The notes below the pieces were generated by a model. It ran no database searches and was not told where the DNA came from. It was given only the letters and a program-made list of their open reading frames with translations. Source: Gorsachius magnificus (lineage: Eukaryota > Chordata > Aves > Pelecaniformes > Ardeidae). Taken from it: a stretch of 64,000 bases of DNA. Location of the stretch: the NCBI GenBank assembly GCA_034008185.1, contig CM067082.1, positions 10,896,984 through 10,960,983 of the forward strand. Direction: 5' to 3'. The position numbers and the translations under genes are program-made. Positions 38,960 through 51,132 of the stretch are shown here, one piece after another (position 1 is the stretch's first letter; each line of letters begins with the position of its first letter).

Positions 38960-41038
38960 AGAGGAGGGAAGCAAATTTTTGGAAAGCAGCATTCATGTGG
39001 TCTTGCTTTCTCTCTCTGCCATTCTCTATATTGTCATTGTTCATCAAGGCTCAAATGAGAGAAGTTTTTAAGGATGGGTTTCATGTGTTCTAACTCAGGT
39101 GTTCTCAGTGTAGGTGTCTGAACCTGAGCTGGCTGGCAGTAGATCTCTGTGGCAATCTGTGGAGATGTGTCAGTGCAGCCAGTGGAGTTCAGGATGAGAT
39201 TTGACTCACCAGAGTCAGGGGTATGCCTAGGCTGAGGTCTATGGCACCCTGAAGAGCATACATGCTATTGATCAGCTCTCCGCTGACTTTGTAGAGATGT
39301 GCTCAGGTGTATATGCCTACATTATAAGCAACTACATTTAACACCACAACTCCTAGCCCTTTGCATTCCAAGTGCTACTTTGGGACCCTGGGTTCTTGGG
39401 AGGCTGCCCAGTCTGCCAGAGTGGACCTGGATACCCCTCCCAGATGACTGTCTGTGAAACCTTTGGATAAAATTCTGGCTTGCATGACAATTCTCTATGT
39501 TTCGCTCTTACTTTTGGTGAGGGTGTGATTTCATTCCTTGTCATATGTTGCTCAAGCTGACAACTATGTGCCAGAAATTACCTAGGGAAAAAATAGTAGA
39601 GACTTTCATGGCACTGTACCTAAAAATGGGATTTTGATGAATAAAATACTCCTAGTAATCCAGGCTTATGCATCTGCTATCAGCTCATCTGAATGAAAAC
39701 GATGAATTTATTTCTGGCTTGCTTAGCCTGAGTGTTGTATGGGCCAAGTGAAGAGGCTTCTCTATGGGTCTAGGAGGTGAGTTTGAGGCTGGGTCCAACT
39801 TTGTGCTGAAGCTCATTCCTCTTCATTTGCATACGTGATAAAGCTGACCATGCACCCATCTCTAAATAAGTGCCTGTGAGTCAGAGTATCCAGACCTTGC
39901 TTTGCACACCCTCAACTTTGTTTCCTGAGACCTGGGCTTTGCCAGGAAGAGAACAGCCCAAGCTGTCTAACAGGTGGAGAGAGAGCGGGAATCAGGAGCA
40001 CAGCCAGAAGCAACACCACTAGATCAGACCTGGCTGACTGCTCGAGCCAGCCATATAACCTGATGTGGCTGATTCTGTTTGTCCCTGTCTGGGTAGGTCA
40101 TCGCCATAACTGAATTGTTTATCCTGTCCCAGCTCCTGTAACATCTCTCATGCCACAGATCTTCTGGGGACTTGACTTCAAAACGGTTTGGAGGAGGTTC
40201 TGTCTCTTGCAGAGTTCATCTACAGTTCTGCTCATCCTGGGACATGTAGATGCTACATTTATACCGATAATGTCTGACTAATAAAAGCAATCCCAAATGT
40301 TGTGGTTATTGCAATGAATGCAAACCCATTGTATTCCCTATTTCTTCATACTTGCTGTATGCTAGTATGATGAGTATGAATTACCAGGTAAGGATATGTT
40401 TTGAGTATGGTTATTGAAGAATCAGCCATGCTATTCTCCTGACAGGCAATAGGATCTGCATGACTAATTCCTTGAGAAATGAAAGGACAATATTCTTTGT
40501 TAATAGTAGAGAGAAAGAAAATATTTGCATGGTGAATGCAGTGAATTTGTAGGTGAATGTAATAGGCTTTGCTCAGTCTATTGCACTTAAATGATTTCTG
40601 TGTCTAGCATGCAGAGCAAGAAAACCATTTCGCTGCTCCTCGTGAAAAGTGGCCAATCATTACTGCAACCCTTGGGACTGGCTGTGATAACATTAACCAT
40701 GATGAATCACTGTGGCATCTATGGGACCATAATACGCAGCTCTATGAGAATACCATTGGGTTGTGTTTCAGAGTACTGCAGTCTAGTTTATATTTTTCTC
40801 TTCACCCACAGAGAACTTTTTCCAGTCACTAAAAATATCTTATTCATAACAACATCTCAGGTGACTATTTTCTACAGTGCAATGGTTGGGTTTTTGCATT
40901 TGTAAGGTCAGAACCAAGAACTTACCTCTTCTGATATAAAATGACTTGACCATAAGCAAACTCCCAGTTATATGAATACTGAAGAAATTAGAGTCCTGAA
41001 ATATTTTTTAAAATCCTACAAGTGAAGCTGTTCACTCT

Positions 41039-41100
41039 AAAAAAAAAAAAAAAGGGGAAAAAAAAGGAAGAAAAAAAAGAAAGAAAGAAAAAAGAAAGAT
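41039..41100. repeat. Poly(A)/(GAAA)n purine tract
   Basis: About 60 bp composed only of A and G on the + strand: A16, G4, A8, GGAAG, A8, then three GAAA units and A-rich remainder. It is a polypurine simple repeat, capable in principle of triplex formation. No transposon body is recognised on either side. Confidence 0.92.
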
Positions 41101-42430
41101 CAAGGGAAAAACTTATCTCTTCCTGTGTGATTGATCTTTTTCTCTTGTGATTGCCCTCTGACCAACAATAAATCATTTTAGAGTGTGTCAGGAAAATCTC
41201 TTCAATAGCTTTAGAGCTGGGAGGAGAAATGTTTTGTCTCTCAGAGTATTATCACACAAAAATCCAAACAATTGCAGCTTTTCTGTTATTTTTCCCACAT
41301 CCAATGATATGGTGGAGGAAGATTTATCCCATATTGATGTGAGTAGATAGTATCTAATGAATATTGCCATCTGAAATCCATATGCAATTTTAATGCTGTA
41401 GGAGGTATATAGGAGACTTGAATTTCCTTATGGATGAAGAACCTAACAGGAAAAAAAACACACTGGAGAATTACAGCCCTGCCTTATGGAGCTGGTACTC
41501 ATTTGCGGGCATTTCAAAATAACTTCCTATTAAAAAAAAAGATTTTGCCACACTTGGTCTCAGGAGGCAGGAATGGGTGTGAAGGCTGACTCTCCTCTGA
41601 CCTGTTTTCAGGTAGTCTGATCCCTCATGGTCATTTTTGTGGTAAGTTGCTTGTAGTTCTTCCACACAGAAAACCACTGTGTCTGCAAAACCATCTGAGC
41701 TACATCACAGCCTTGCCGTGAACACGATGTGTAGTAACTCCATTGTGAGGGGTGGCAATGCCTTCCGACACATTGGCCTCATAAAACCTGAATTTGGTGG
41801 CCTTTGATGGATGCTTCCTGCATAAGGCATCCATTTGACAAGCAATTTGGAGGTGGCTGATGCCTCCTATAAAGACAAAAACCTGGAAAGGACTTTCTAT
41901 AGGAAGCTGAATTTGTTCCCATTAGAATACTGTTGAAAGTTATCATTGTTCTGTTGTGTTATTAAACATACGTTAGGACATTTGGGATGGGGTTCCTGTG
42001 GGTAGATACAGGCATCTAGAACACAGATATCTACATCTGGGCTGGCAACTGCACGCTTTTGGTAGCCACTGGAGACCAGAGAACAGCTTGATGCATCCTG
42101 AAGAAAACATCGAAAACTCGTCATCCTAAAAAATCTTAAAAGTTCCTATTTCTTTTAATGGGCTTTTAATTTCTTTTTCTGGAGAGCTCAGAGATTAGCT
42201 TGGAAATAGATGTCAGTATTTCAGATGTGTGATATTAGAACAGATGGGTCCCTATGGATCCCAAGTGATTTTATAGGCGTTTTAAAAGCAGAACTCCCAG
42301 CCTAAATACACTAATAGATTCAATAGATTTTAAATACTGATTTACTATGTTTTACTTATACAATTATATGTTTGTTGTACGTTATATATTACACAAATTT
42401 GTTAAATTGTTCTCCCATTTAAATTCAATT

Positions 42431-45400
42431 TCTTGTGGTTTTGCTATCCGCAACCCCCACCCCTCGCTTCGAAGAGGCCCCCACATCTTTACAGTAAAAC
42501 AGCCCAGAAATGTCATTATGTAACTCCGATACCCTCCTAATCAGTTGAGCTCTGGCTGGGTGGGTAACCCCAGAGGCAGCGAGAATCTCCCGCACCTACG
42601 GCTTGTCCAGCTTCCTGTTCTCAGAACTACCAACCACAAGAAACTCCTGTGGTTACTAACAGAAGAAACAAGTTCCCTCCAATCTCCCAGTGCACCTTGT
42701 CAGTTGTGGTTTGTGAGAATTACACTGTGCTCTTATCCAAGGCAGTCAGGACTGGCGCAGGCTTTGCGCCCCTTTGTGCTGCCAGTTCGGGGTCCTCAGC
42801 CTACAGCTTCGAACTTTCCGGCACGGTGGCTCCATTCTGTGGGAAATCGTTCAAATTAGTCCCACAAAGAAAACCATTGCCTTGTGAAAACTACCTGCGC
42901 TCAATCACAACCACTCTGTGGGAATGAAACAAGGCTTCCCTTGAGATTTTTTTTATTTATTTTTCATTTGTGTCTCTGGTAACATGTGAGATAGTCTGTG
43001 GTGAAGATCTTGGTGCCTTCTTCCATCTAAGACTTTCTGAATAAAACTGAGCAGCCTCTGTGCATTTATATCATTGCTCTGACATTACCTTTGCTGTGAG
43101 AACATGAAGTGAATCATTTAATGGCAGTGAGGTGGGAACTGGGTGATATGAGATGACATGTTTCCTAATTAAACCACTAATAACAATAGAAGATGCCACC
43201 AGGTACTTCTATTATAACACATAGATACAGCAGGAAAACCTTTGTAATATAGTTAGTCTCTCACTCTTTCCATTTCCTTAAGGCTTTTGTGTACATTTGT
43301 TTCTCAACATGACCTGAAAGATCAGGCCTTGCAAAACATCCTCCTTTTAAAAGTTACCCTGTGATCTGTCAGTGCATCTCTCGCATTGCTGCTTTGTCCT
43401 GTGGCTGCTTGGCTGTGCTCCTGGTGGGATTACACCAGCCTCTAATGGGCACATTTTCCCCAGTTGCTCCTGGCTATTCTGCAATAGAACCACTCTGGTC
43501 CATCAAGGAAATAACTGCAATTTTCTCTTCCCTAATGAATTTCATAATGTAATCAGTGGCAGGCCATGACTGAGAATGAAACTAAAACTTGATGTAATGG
43601 TCAGCAAGAAATTTGACTTAGAGCTTTGTTTTGACTGGGTCCCAAATGAGGATAGGCATTGCTGACAGCTCTGCATACACTCGGTGGATGCTGATGGCTC
43701 CAATGGCAGTAAAAGTGTTCACAGTTTTTTGATTTTGTCTTGTTTCCAATTCCACTGTCTTGTTGCTTCTTTTCATAAAGTCTGGGTTGCCAACTAATGA
43801 TCTGGTCCCCAGGGCAGGAACGGCCTTTGGCTTCCTGGAGAGGTTAATTAAAGAAAATACAATAAAATCCCACTGGGAGTTATTGTGTGGAGGCTCAGCC
43901 TCCACTGGGTGCTGGCTGAGAGCAGGTAGGCAGCTGAAGGTGCCACCAGGCACCTGGGGCTTCTCAGAAATACTCAGCTATTGAGTGCAATTGGGATGTT
44001 GAATATGAGTTATTTAGGTGTAAAGGCAGGGACAAACAGGTGACGGGCCACCAAGCTTCACCCACACAAGGTCACACCTCCACATTATTTTTATACTCTT
44101 CAGAATGATCCAGTTTAGGTTTGACCTAGCAGGGTGAGCAACAAATGGTCAAGTACTGACAAGCCTGACTCTTGCTCCCTTCCTCGCTTCTCAATCTGAC
44201 AGGCAAGTTTAGCAGCAGCTGACCACTTCAACCAGGCTGGGGCAAAATTCAGTTTGGACCTGCACATCTTTTTTAGCTTTGAGACAGGCCAGTCCAGGAC
44301 TCCCAAGCCAAACATCTGTGGGAATCTGAAGACTTACAAAGTTCACGTCCAGAGGGTTTTAATAGAAGAAGCAATTTGGCTTAGTCAACATGTGGGCATG
44401 GAAAACATCTGAATGACAGCAGATCAGGAGGAGGCCACCCAACCAACGAGTGGGCAAAGCAGCATGACTATTCCTTCAACAGGTCAGCTCAAGCACATGC
44501 CATGTACCACCGTAAGTGCTGCATCTTCTCTAAGGTCCCTTGGTAAGCCTGGGCCTGGCAGTGAATCACCATGATTATTGTCTCTCTTGCAAAAAACAGT
44601 TTCCCAAGTGAGTGAAAGAAGATGAGGATGACTGCCTGGGAGCCTTTGTAGTTTGCAACCAGAAGAACAAAAGCCACTCATAGTTTTATTGTGCTCAGCT
44701 GTGGCTGCAGTTATTGTGCCAACCTTCACCCCCACTCCCTGGAGCCTCCTCCAGATACTGTGGCTCCTTCCCCTGGGGCTGGTGGCTCAGAAGCTGGAGC
44801 GATGGGAGCCTTCTGGAAAGGTAGCTGGGGTTTCTCCTTGCTGTGGCCAAGGTGGCTGCTGCTTTCACACCACAGAGGGTGGTGGTGAACTTTCCTGATG
44901 GGCTTTTGCTGGCTCATTGTGCTGATAAGCAGAATCCCACACTTGTGGAGTGCTTTGGGGGGGCAGGGCGGGCTGTAATACTTGAGGTGAAGTGCATGCA
45001 AGGCTTCACAGAGTCATTTATTATGACTGCTGTTCCACTGCCAAAATCTCTGCTATGGTCATTTGGCACCTGTCCGTGGAGTTGAAGGCAACAGTGCCAA
45101 TTGCCACCAACAGAGACTTGGCCCTCTCTGCTGGAAAATCCCAGCCTTCCAGGCTATGCTTATCTTACTAGAGCTGTTTTATTTTGTCTGCAGTAAAGCT
45201 GGACAAGTGATTTGGCATTGCTGGGCTGGGCTGTTAAAAGCATTCATAAACGTGAGGACTTTCGTTACTTCAGAGGACCCAACTCCACAGCCCGCTGAGG
45301 ACAGCACTCTCACTTCAGTGAAGGCAAGAAATCAACAGTGCTGAGCCCTCTGGGTATTGTGCCCCAAAAAAGTGGCCAATCTTCCCTGATCCTTGTCCTA

Positions 45401-46490
45401 ATACCCTTTATTTTGGACATGTCTAACCTGACACCTTGCATTTCCATACCCCTGGCTCGCCCATTTGGGAGTATCTGCCATCCCCAGCACTGTGCCGACC
45501 TGCTTTCCTCCCCTTGGCTGGGGTGCTCTGATGCTGTGCCCCTGGTGATGTTGCTTCCCCTTCTAAGTGGTGGCTCATTGGTTTGGTTACACCACGGGTG
45601 CCACAGTCTATGGGCCTTCACATAGGGAAAAACCCTATGAAGCTGCTGATGTGCATGAACTATTTTTGGCTGGGTCCCAGATAGTCTCTTGGGTCGACTA
45701 AACACAGGGCTGGTCCACAGGACAGTTTGGGAAGGTGGTGTTCCCACAGACAGACACCCAACACAAGGCAGAAAACCCAAACAGTTCTTTCTAAAATATG
45801 CAGATCATTACATACTTTCTCCTGCTTCTGAACCGAAAAGTTAATATTAATGCTAGGCAGTGTTCAGGACCTCGCTATTTTGGGTCAGTGATCAGAGAAG
45901 TGCCTTGTGAGACTCACTTGGTGTTCCCTCCAGTACAGAGGGAAGGAGGGAGGCTCGCTCACACTGCAGAGCTCAGTGCTCTCAACCAGGCAAGGGTAAT
46001 ATTGATGAATGCAGTGTGCACTGAAGCTCCACATGTCTTTTTTAGGATGGCAAAACTGCTCAGTACTAAGTGTGTATGATGGGATACAGCAAATGTTAGC
46101 AGTAATGGTAGGTAAGGCCATGCAGGCTAGTGATAGGTAAGCCTTACAGGGCTGTCACCTCCACATAAACCTTCTCCTGTAAAGCGGGGAGCTGAATTGC
46201 TGAAACGAATGGTTCAAAATAACTGCAATAGTTGTGGGTTGGGTTTTTTTGGTTGCTCTTTGTGATAACGTGATTGCTTCCAAGGTACATTCTGCTTTCC
46301 CTCCCAGGACTCCAGTCAAAACATGGCTTGTGGAAACCAGTTCCCTTTTACACTTTGGCTGCCTGGTATTTACATTCTCCGCGCATTGTTTGTTCTCACT
46401 TTCCTCTTGCCTCCGCAGAAGTGCCTGCTGAGAGTCGTGCCATTTGTTAGGGACAGCCAGAAGATGTTGACTCTGCTGCCTTCCCCGCAG
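42431..46490. other. Mostly non-coding DNA; slightly CpG-richer 42.43-42.93 kb
   Basis: The first 500 bp carry about 15 CpG by eye after an AT-rich block. A G-quadruplex motif lies at 44957-44972. The largest open frame is 156 codons on the minus strand (45310-45780), partly overlapped by plus-strand frames and without a recognised domain. No exon is established. Confidence 0.45.
44957..44972 (+). other. Predicted G-quadruplex motif
   Basis: G7, CA, G3, C, G3 within 16 bp. The G7 run can supply two G3 columns, so the motif satisfies the four-run rule with one- and two-base loops. Confidence 0.6.
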
Positions 46491-46550
46491 GAGTCTTCTG
46501 TGCAGTGATGCTCACCGCAGACGCGTCCGATTTCCTGAACAGCGTGCAAG
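46491..46550 (+). other. Possible exon A of an unrecognised small gene (unverified)
   Basis: A pyrimidine-rich acceptor (CTCTGCTGCCTTCCCCGCAG, ending at 46490) precedes 60 bp that end at CAAG/GTAAAC (donor GT at 46551). In one frame, entered at phase 1, the segment reads VFCAVMLTADASDFLNSVQ and leaves one base for the next codon. An ATG at 46508 with G at position -3 lies in that frame, so it could also be a first coding exon; an upstream alternative acceptor ends at 46418 (CTCTTGCCTCCGCAG). The hydrophobic start resembles the end of a signal peptide, which is an inference. I know no protein with this sequence. Chance matches to splice signals are common, so confidence is low. Confidence 0.17.
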
Positions 46551-46707
46551 GTAAACATGCAATCAATTAGCTGTGATTTGATCACATTTGCCAGGATGCA
46601 TTGATTTTAAAAGCAGAGAGGACTGTTATCATGTAGCCTGACCTTGCATTTTCAAGGTTTTGTTACACGATTTATTAAAAACCCTTTCCCTCCTTTGTGT
46701 TCTGTAG

Positions 46708-46794
46708 GACTAGGCACTACTATACATAAGGTTGATACCCACATCCCAGTTTCCAGAGGCAAGCCCCAGGAGGAGACAGAAAGTCAGAAACCAG
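46708..46794 (+). other. Possible exon B, in frame with exon A (unverified)
   Basis: A strong pyrimidine tract (CCCTTTCCCTCCTTTGTGTTCTGTAG, seen in two overlapping pieces and ending at 46707) precedes 87 bp ending CCAG/GTGAAT. The length is a multiple of three and the phases are 1-1. Joined to exon A across a 157-bp gap, the frame stays open: it begins GLGTTIHKVDTHIPVSRG and continues KPQEETESQKP. A third acceptor at 46959 (TTTTTGACTTTCTACAG) would continue the frame for about 17 codons to a TAA near 47010, reading DPQFQTYMRFRKIMFYR. No poly(A) signal is obvious. No family recognised. Confidence 0.17.
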
Positions 46795-49700
46795 GTGAAT
46801 CAAGCTGATGTTTATCTGCTATAGCACTTAAATGCTGATTTCAGTAACTGGCTGGAATATTTGGATATCCTGTTTAGACACCTTAAAGACTGGACAACTT
46901 GCACTGCAGTTTCCTGGCATTAAGTCCTTTAGAAAAGCAGGCTTTTTGACTTTCTACAGATCCTCAGTTTCAGACTTATATGCGTTTTAGAAAGATTATG
47001 TTTTATCGTTAAATGTATTTTTGCAAAGATAGAAAAAAATTCTCTCACACCATAAATGAACTAAAAAGGGGCCTTTAAGTAGTAATCAGAAGTTTCTACA
47101 CTTCTTAGAAGCAAGCATTTCCCTCCCATTAACTTCTCTCTAGGCAATTTACTAATTCTAATTAAATGCCCACTCTCACCGTTTCTATACAGTCAAAACT
47201 CTGATTAGTCAGATTTCGTCCAAGGTAGAGGCCATGGGGTCTTCACAAGACTATTTTTAACTTCTTTTGATTTCATAAGTCTTCGAATGAGGCAGCAGGT
47301 GCTCAGGAAACAGAGCAGGTGGGAGAGCTTGTTGGTTTGGGCAGTTTGCAGAACAAGCCATAGCTAGGAGCTGGTCTCCACTGTACCGTACATGGGGCGT
47401 GAGCCGTCAGAACATGTGATGTTCTGCCAGATCAGAGCTGCAGCGTTTGCCTTCCACTTTGGACTGGTGTAAAGGACCCTATATACCCTACAGCGGCACA
47501 GGCCACATTGTGTAGTCCAAATTAAGCCCAGGTTACTTTCAGCACCAGACTAAGGAGTGCAGTTGCTGTGGGCTGCTCCTAAGTGACTGCCTCCCCTGGC
47601 TGGCTGAGGACAAAACTTAAGGAGAAAAGTTTCTTAACTTAGTGATCTTAACTCAGCTCCTACATGTGTGTGGGCTGATCCCAGATCATCTTAGCAATTG
47701 CTGGTCACCATACAACACTTACTAACGTAGATAAAAGTAACTAGTGATGTGTAGTTTGGAACCTTGATAGCTCCAGAGGGCAGGAGTTCAAAAGTCCTCT
47801 AGAAAAGGAGCCTGTAACTTACCCAAAGGCATTAGGAAAGCAAAGACTAGAAAACAATGAATTTGTGCACATGGTAAGTTATGTAGGGCTTTCTCCCTGG
47901 CTATGTGAATCAAGAACTATCATCAGCCCTACTCTCCCTGAGACCACCAGAAAAACTCCTGCTGCTTTCTCTAGATGGGAGATCAGACCTTAAGGTGTTA
48001 CCCCAGGCAGGTGGAGTTCAATGGGGGGAAAAAAAGCTGGAATACTGTTAGGCAACTGGGTCAAAAACCATCACAGCCTGGTCAGAAGTGCCCCTCTCCG
48101 ACCTCTGCAGTGGCCATTCCCCCAGTGCAACCACAGCAGCACTGGGCTTTTCTTTCATTGCTCAGGCAGCCTTGCTGCTGGTACATGGTTAGTTTTCTCT
48201 GTGTAGGTAAAGCGGTTGCTTCCATCAACTGAAAGAAAGCCAGCTCGAGCTTCTAGGGCCACAGTAAAAAAAATGCATGTGTGTGACTACAGCAGTTCAA
48301 CCCCTAATCTGTTCCTCCTGTTAAAATACTGTTTATTGCTGCTTGTCAGTAAAGAGTGACCAGTAAATGGAGATGCCAGCTCCATCTGGGTGCCAGATTA
48401 CGGAGAGGAGAGCTGCTTCCTTTGGATCTTCCTGACACATTCCTTAAATTGAAGTGAGGATCTCTCCTTCCTTGAGACTGACTTCCAGCCATCATTAGAG
48501 GGAGCTGTTGCCCCAGCAAGCCCCAACCTCCCTTCGCGCTCTTCTCCAGACCTGCTCTGAACTGCTGTGCAGCGAGGAAATTCATTTGATTCATGAGTTG
48601 GCACCTTTCTGTACAGCACTGTCAATCACGTCAGCTGCTGAGGGTGCTTCGTAAATAAATATCTTCATTTTCATTTGTTTGGCTTTCTGTACGCAACAGA
48701 AGAATTACATCTGAGCTAAACTGTGGCGGCACTGTGATCTTCCACTGCTGGCTGAGGGAGCTGGAGAAGCCTTTTAGCCCTTCTGGTAACCTACATTTAA
48801 AAAGCAGGGGAGAGCTTTGACATTATTTTCTTCTGTCATTTCACCAGCCCTTTGTTTGAACCATCAGTCTTTTCCCTCATCCTGACCCTGTTCTCATTTC
48901 CATCACAACTGGGGTAATTCAAACCAAGCCGGGGAAGTTACATGGGCGCAAACTCCTGTGAATGAGGTCAGAGTTGGAATTTTGTGAAAAGGACAAAGGC
49001 CCAGGACCAAAATCTTAGCAAAGCTGAGCATCTGACTCACTAATTAACCTTTGCTTTTAACTTGTAACCATTTTTCTTGGAAACAAATGTTGGGATCGTG
49101 GCTCAAGGTACCCGGTCTCCGTGCATTCTGTGCTTGTTTTCCTAATTGGGGATGGGCATGTGGTTAGGTTTTGTTTTCTGACGAGAAATGTGTGGAGATT
49201 AGATACACAGTGTCACCGGTGTTATTCCAGGCTGATAGCATCACATGGCGTGTTTCATACTAAAAGAGGGTGTAGATTGAATTACGGCAGGCCCAGCATG
49301 TGTTGTGCACCGCCTGTGTAAGAGCATATTTCAGCCGCATGAAGCAATACGCGGGGTATTGTTTTAAATGTGCATGGGCTGAATTAAAAATGTCAGCTAT
49401 CACATGAGGGTTGTTTTTTTTAACGGACAGGAACAATTGTGTAACCAGATCCCCATGCTTATTAAACCAAACTCAGATCGGTGGAGAAAATTTAAATGGG
49501 AATGAATTTACCTGTTTATTTTTAGTACCTCGAAGCTGGGAGCTGGCTCACTTGCAGCAGAGGGACTGCACCCTGTATACCTGTAAACCACCCTTCTTAA
49601 AACTATGCAACTCATTTGAAGCAGATAACCTTATCTTGGTATTTGCAGTTTTCCTTCTACTCTTCTGTTTTTCCTATGGAGAGCACTTAGCACTGTCCCT

Positions 49701-50002
49701 GCTCTAAGGTAATACTATTTCATTTTCCAAAGCAATTTGTCAGGTTTCTAAGTGTGACCATTCAGCATGTAAATTCAATGCATAATCCTCGTGCTGTCAT
49801 CTTACTCATTTAAATGGACTGAATACAAGGCATATTTTTGTAATCTGTCTGTGCTCTCTTGGGACAGCTTTGTAAATGACATGTTACATTCCCAAGTCGC
49901 AGCCAGGCAAAGAGGTTTGTTCGGTGCCAATAAAGAGCAGTTATTTCCTAATAAGTATATTAGCCGCTCAAAATGCGCTTGCAAAGATCTGAGAAAAAGC
50001 TT
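46795..50002. other. Non-coding DNA with little repeat; candidate conserved block 49.06-50.00 kb
   Basis: No transposon or microsatellite of note was seen. From about 49060 to 50000 the sequence has low simple-repeat content and holds SOX-like (ATTGTT, ACAATTGT) and AT-rich motifs, as many conserved non-coding elements do. Without a cross-species alignment this remains an impression. Confidence 0.4.
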
Positions 50003-50236
50003 CGTCGGAGAGAAAGCCAGCAGGAGTGAAGCAGGAGTGCCTCTGCTCGGAGCGCGTGTCCGGCGGGACGGTGTCCTGCATGCTCCTGGCTGGTCTGGCG
50101 CATGTGCCGCTGTGGGGTGACCCGAGCGCTGTGAGTTAAGCTGGTCTGCAGTCAAAGGGCACCCCACCGAACAGTGCCCGGGAGACAAGCGCCGTGTTTC
50201 CAAGCTGGCTGCAAGCAAGCAGCAGCCACCCTTGCC
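50003..50236. promoter_or_regulatory. Local CpG cluster, small CpG-island-like segment
   Basis: I counted 17 CpG in about 234 bp, including AGCGCG, CCGGCGGGACGG and AGCGCC, against a background where CpG is rare. It is the densest CpG patch I noticed in the window. Such a cluster may be an unmethylated regulatory element, a small promoter or first exon. No TATA box, initiator or confident exon could be assigned, and a minus-strand open frame of 190 codons covers it (49802-50374) without a recognised domain. Confidence 0.4.
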
Positions 50237-50799
50237 GCTAAAAGAAGCAGCTCTGCCTTTTCCTGCCCTTCCTGTAGCCATCACTAAGAGTAGGTTTTTC
50301 TTGGCTCTGCAGCCAACTGGGTCTTGGAAGTGACCTGGTTTAAAACTATCGAGGGAACAGGGACAGAAGGCCATTTTAACAGATCTGATTTATTGTACAG
50401 ATACTGGCCCCAAGGCATGACGACACCAAAGCAGAAATGAGTTGTGGGGAGCAGCGAGGAAGACCAGGACTAATTCTGGTTGCAGTGCTCATTTATGGTG
50501 GCTTAAAGTGAGCATGAAGCTCCAGGTTAAGCAACCTGTGCAGCCAAAAGCTCCTGCCTGCCTCAGCTCTGCAGCGCTGGGCCATTAACTCCCTAAGTTA
50601 AAGGGCTGCAAATGGAGGTCTGCTCTGTCAGCCCCCCAGCTATAACCCCTGCCCAGCTTTGTACCTCCATGCTGTCTTGGGCAGTTTTGCTCAATCAGTG
50701 CCAGTATCTCCTCCCGTGAGTTCCCTTTGCTGCTTCTCCTTTTGCTGCCTAGGGCTGTCAAGTCACAGTCTTAAATTTCAAGCAAAGAAAAGAAAGCAT
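50237..50799. other. Non-coding DNA, GC-moderate
   Basis: No feature recognised between the CpG cluster and the old CR1 that follows. Confidence 0.5.
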
Positions 50800-51132
50800 T
50801 ATTTTCACAGGTTGCAGAACTGAGCAGTGGAACTCACTGCCACAGGGTGTTGTAGATTCCAAAAGCATAAAGGAGGCGGGTTTTTTTAAAAAGGCTTAGA
50901 TAACTCATGGAGGAGGACTATAGTGACAGCTATTAAATACGATGGTCTCAGGAATGCTGTTATTAGCTAATTGATGTGAAAAGGGTCATTCTGTGCATAA
51001 CCTACTCTATTCCTTAAATCTTAATGTACCCCCTCAATCCCCTCTTTAAAGTGGCAGGTGTTAAGGTTCAGGACAGCAAACTGGGACGTTGGACTTTTAA
51101 TCTGATCCAGCTCAGCCATTCCTACACTTCAT
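50800..51132 (+). mobile_element. Ancient amniote-type CR1 LINE 3' end
   Basis: AGTGGAACTCACTGCCACAG, then GGTGTTGTAGATTCCAAAAG, AACTCATGGAGGAGGACTA, GCTATTAAATACGATGG and, near the end, GGACAGCAAACTGGGACG followed by TTGGACTTTTAATCTGATCC and CAGCTCAGCCATTCCTAC. In this order they follow the 3' UTR of an old CR1/L3-like family known from turtles, crocodilians and birds (GGAACTCCTTGCCACAGG early; GACAGGATACTGGGCTAGA, TGGTCTGACCCAGTATGG at the end). The match covers about 330 bp, with many substitutions and small gaps, so the insertion is much older than the copies at 23.0, 34.3 and 59.5 kb. Confidence 0.8.

Larger units (their letters stand above)
35196..42430. other. Non-coding DNA, no gene evident
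   Basis: About 7.2 kb of AT-leaning sequence. It contains the TTTTCC/GGAAAA-rich stretch at 35555-35765, a G9 run at 38951-38959, the purine tract at 41039-41100 and a very AT-rich block at about 42300-42435. Open frames do not exceed 104 codons (40591-40905 plus) and none is recognised. Confidence 0.5.

Noticed and set aside
45310..45780. 156-codon minus-strand open frame
   Set aside because: No family motif, no signal peptide, overlapping open frames on the other strand; its length is within chance for 64 kb in six frames.
49802..50374. 190-codon minus-strand open frame over the CpG cluster
   Set aside because: The composition follows local GC, there is no recognisable domain or splice context, and stop codons are rarer in GC-rich DNA. 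The CpG cluster itself is kept as a finding.
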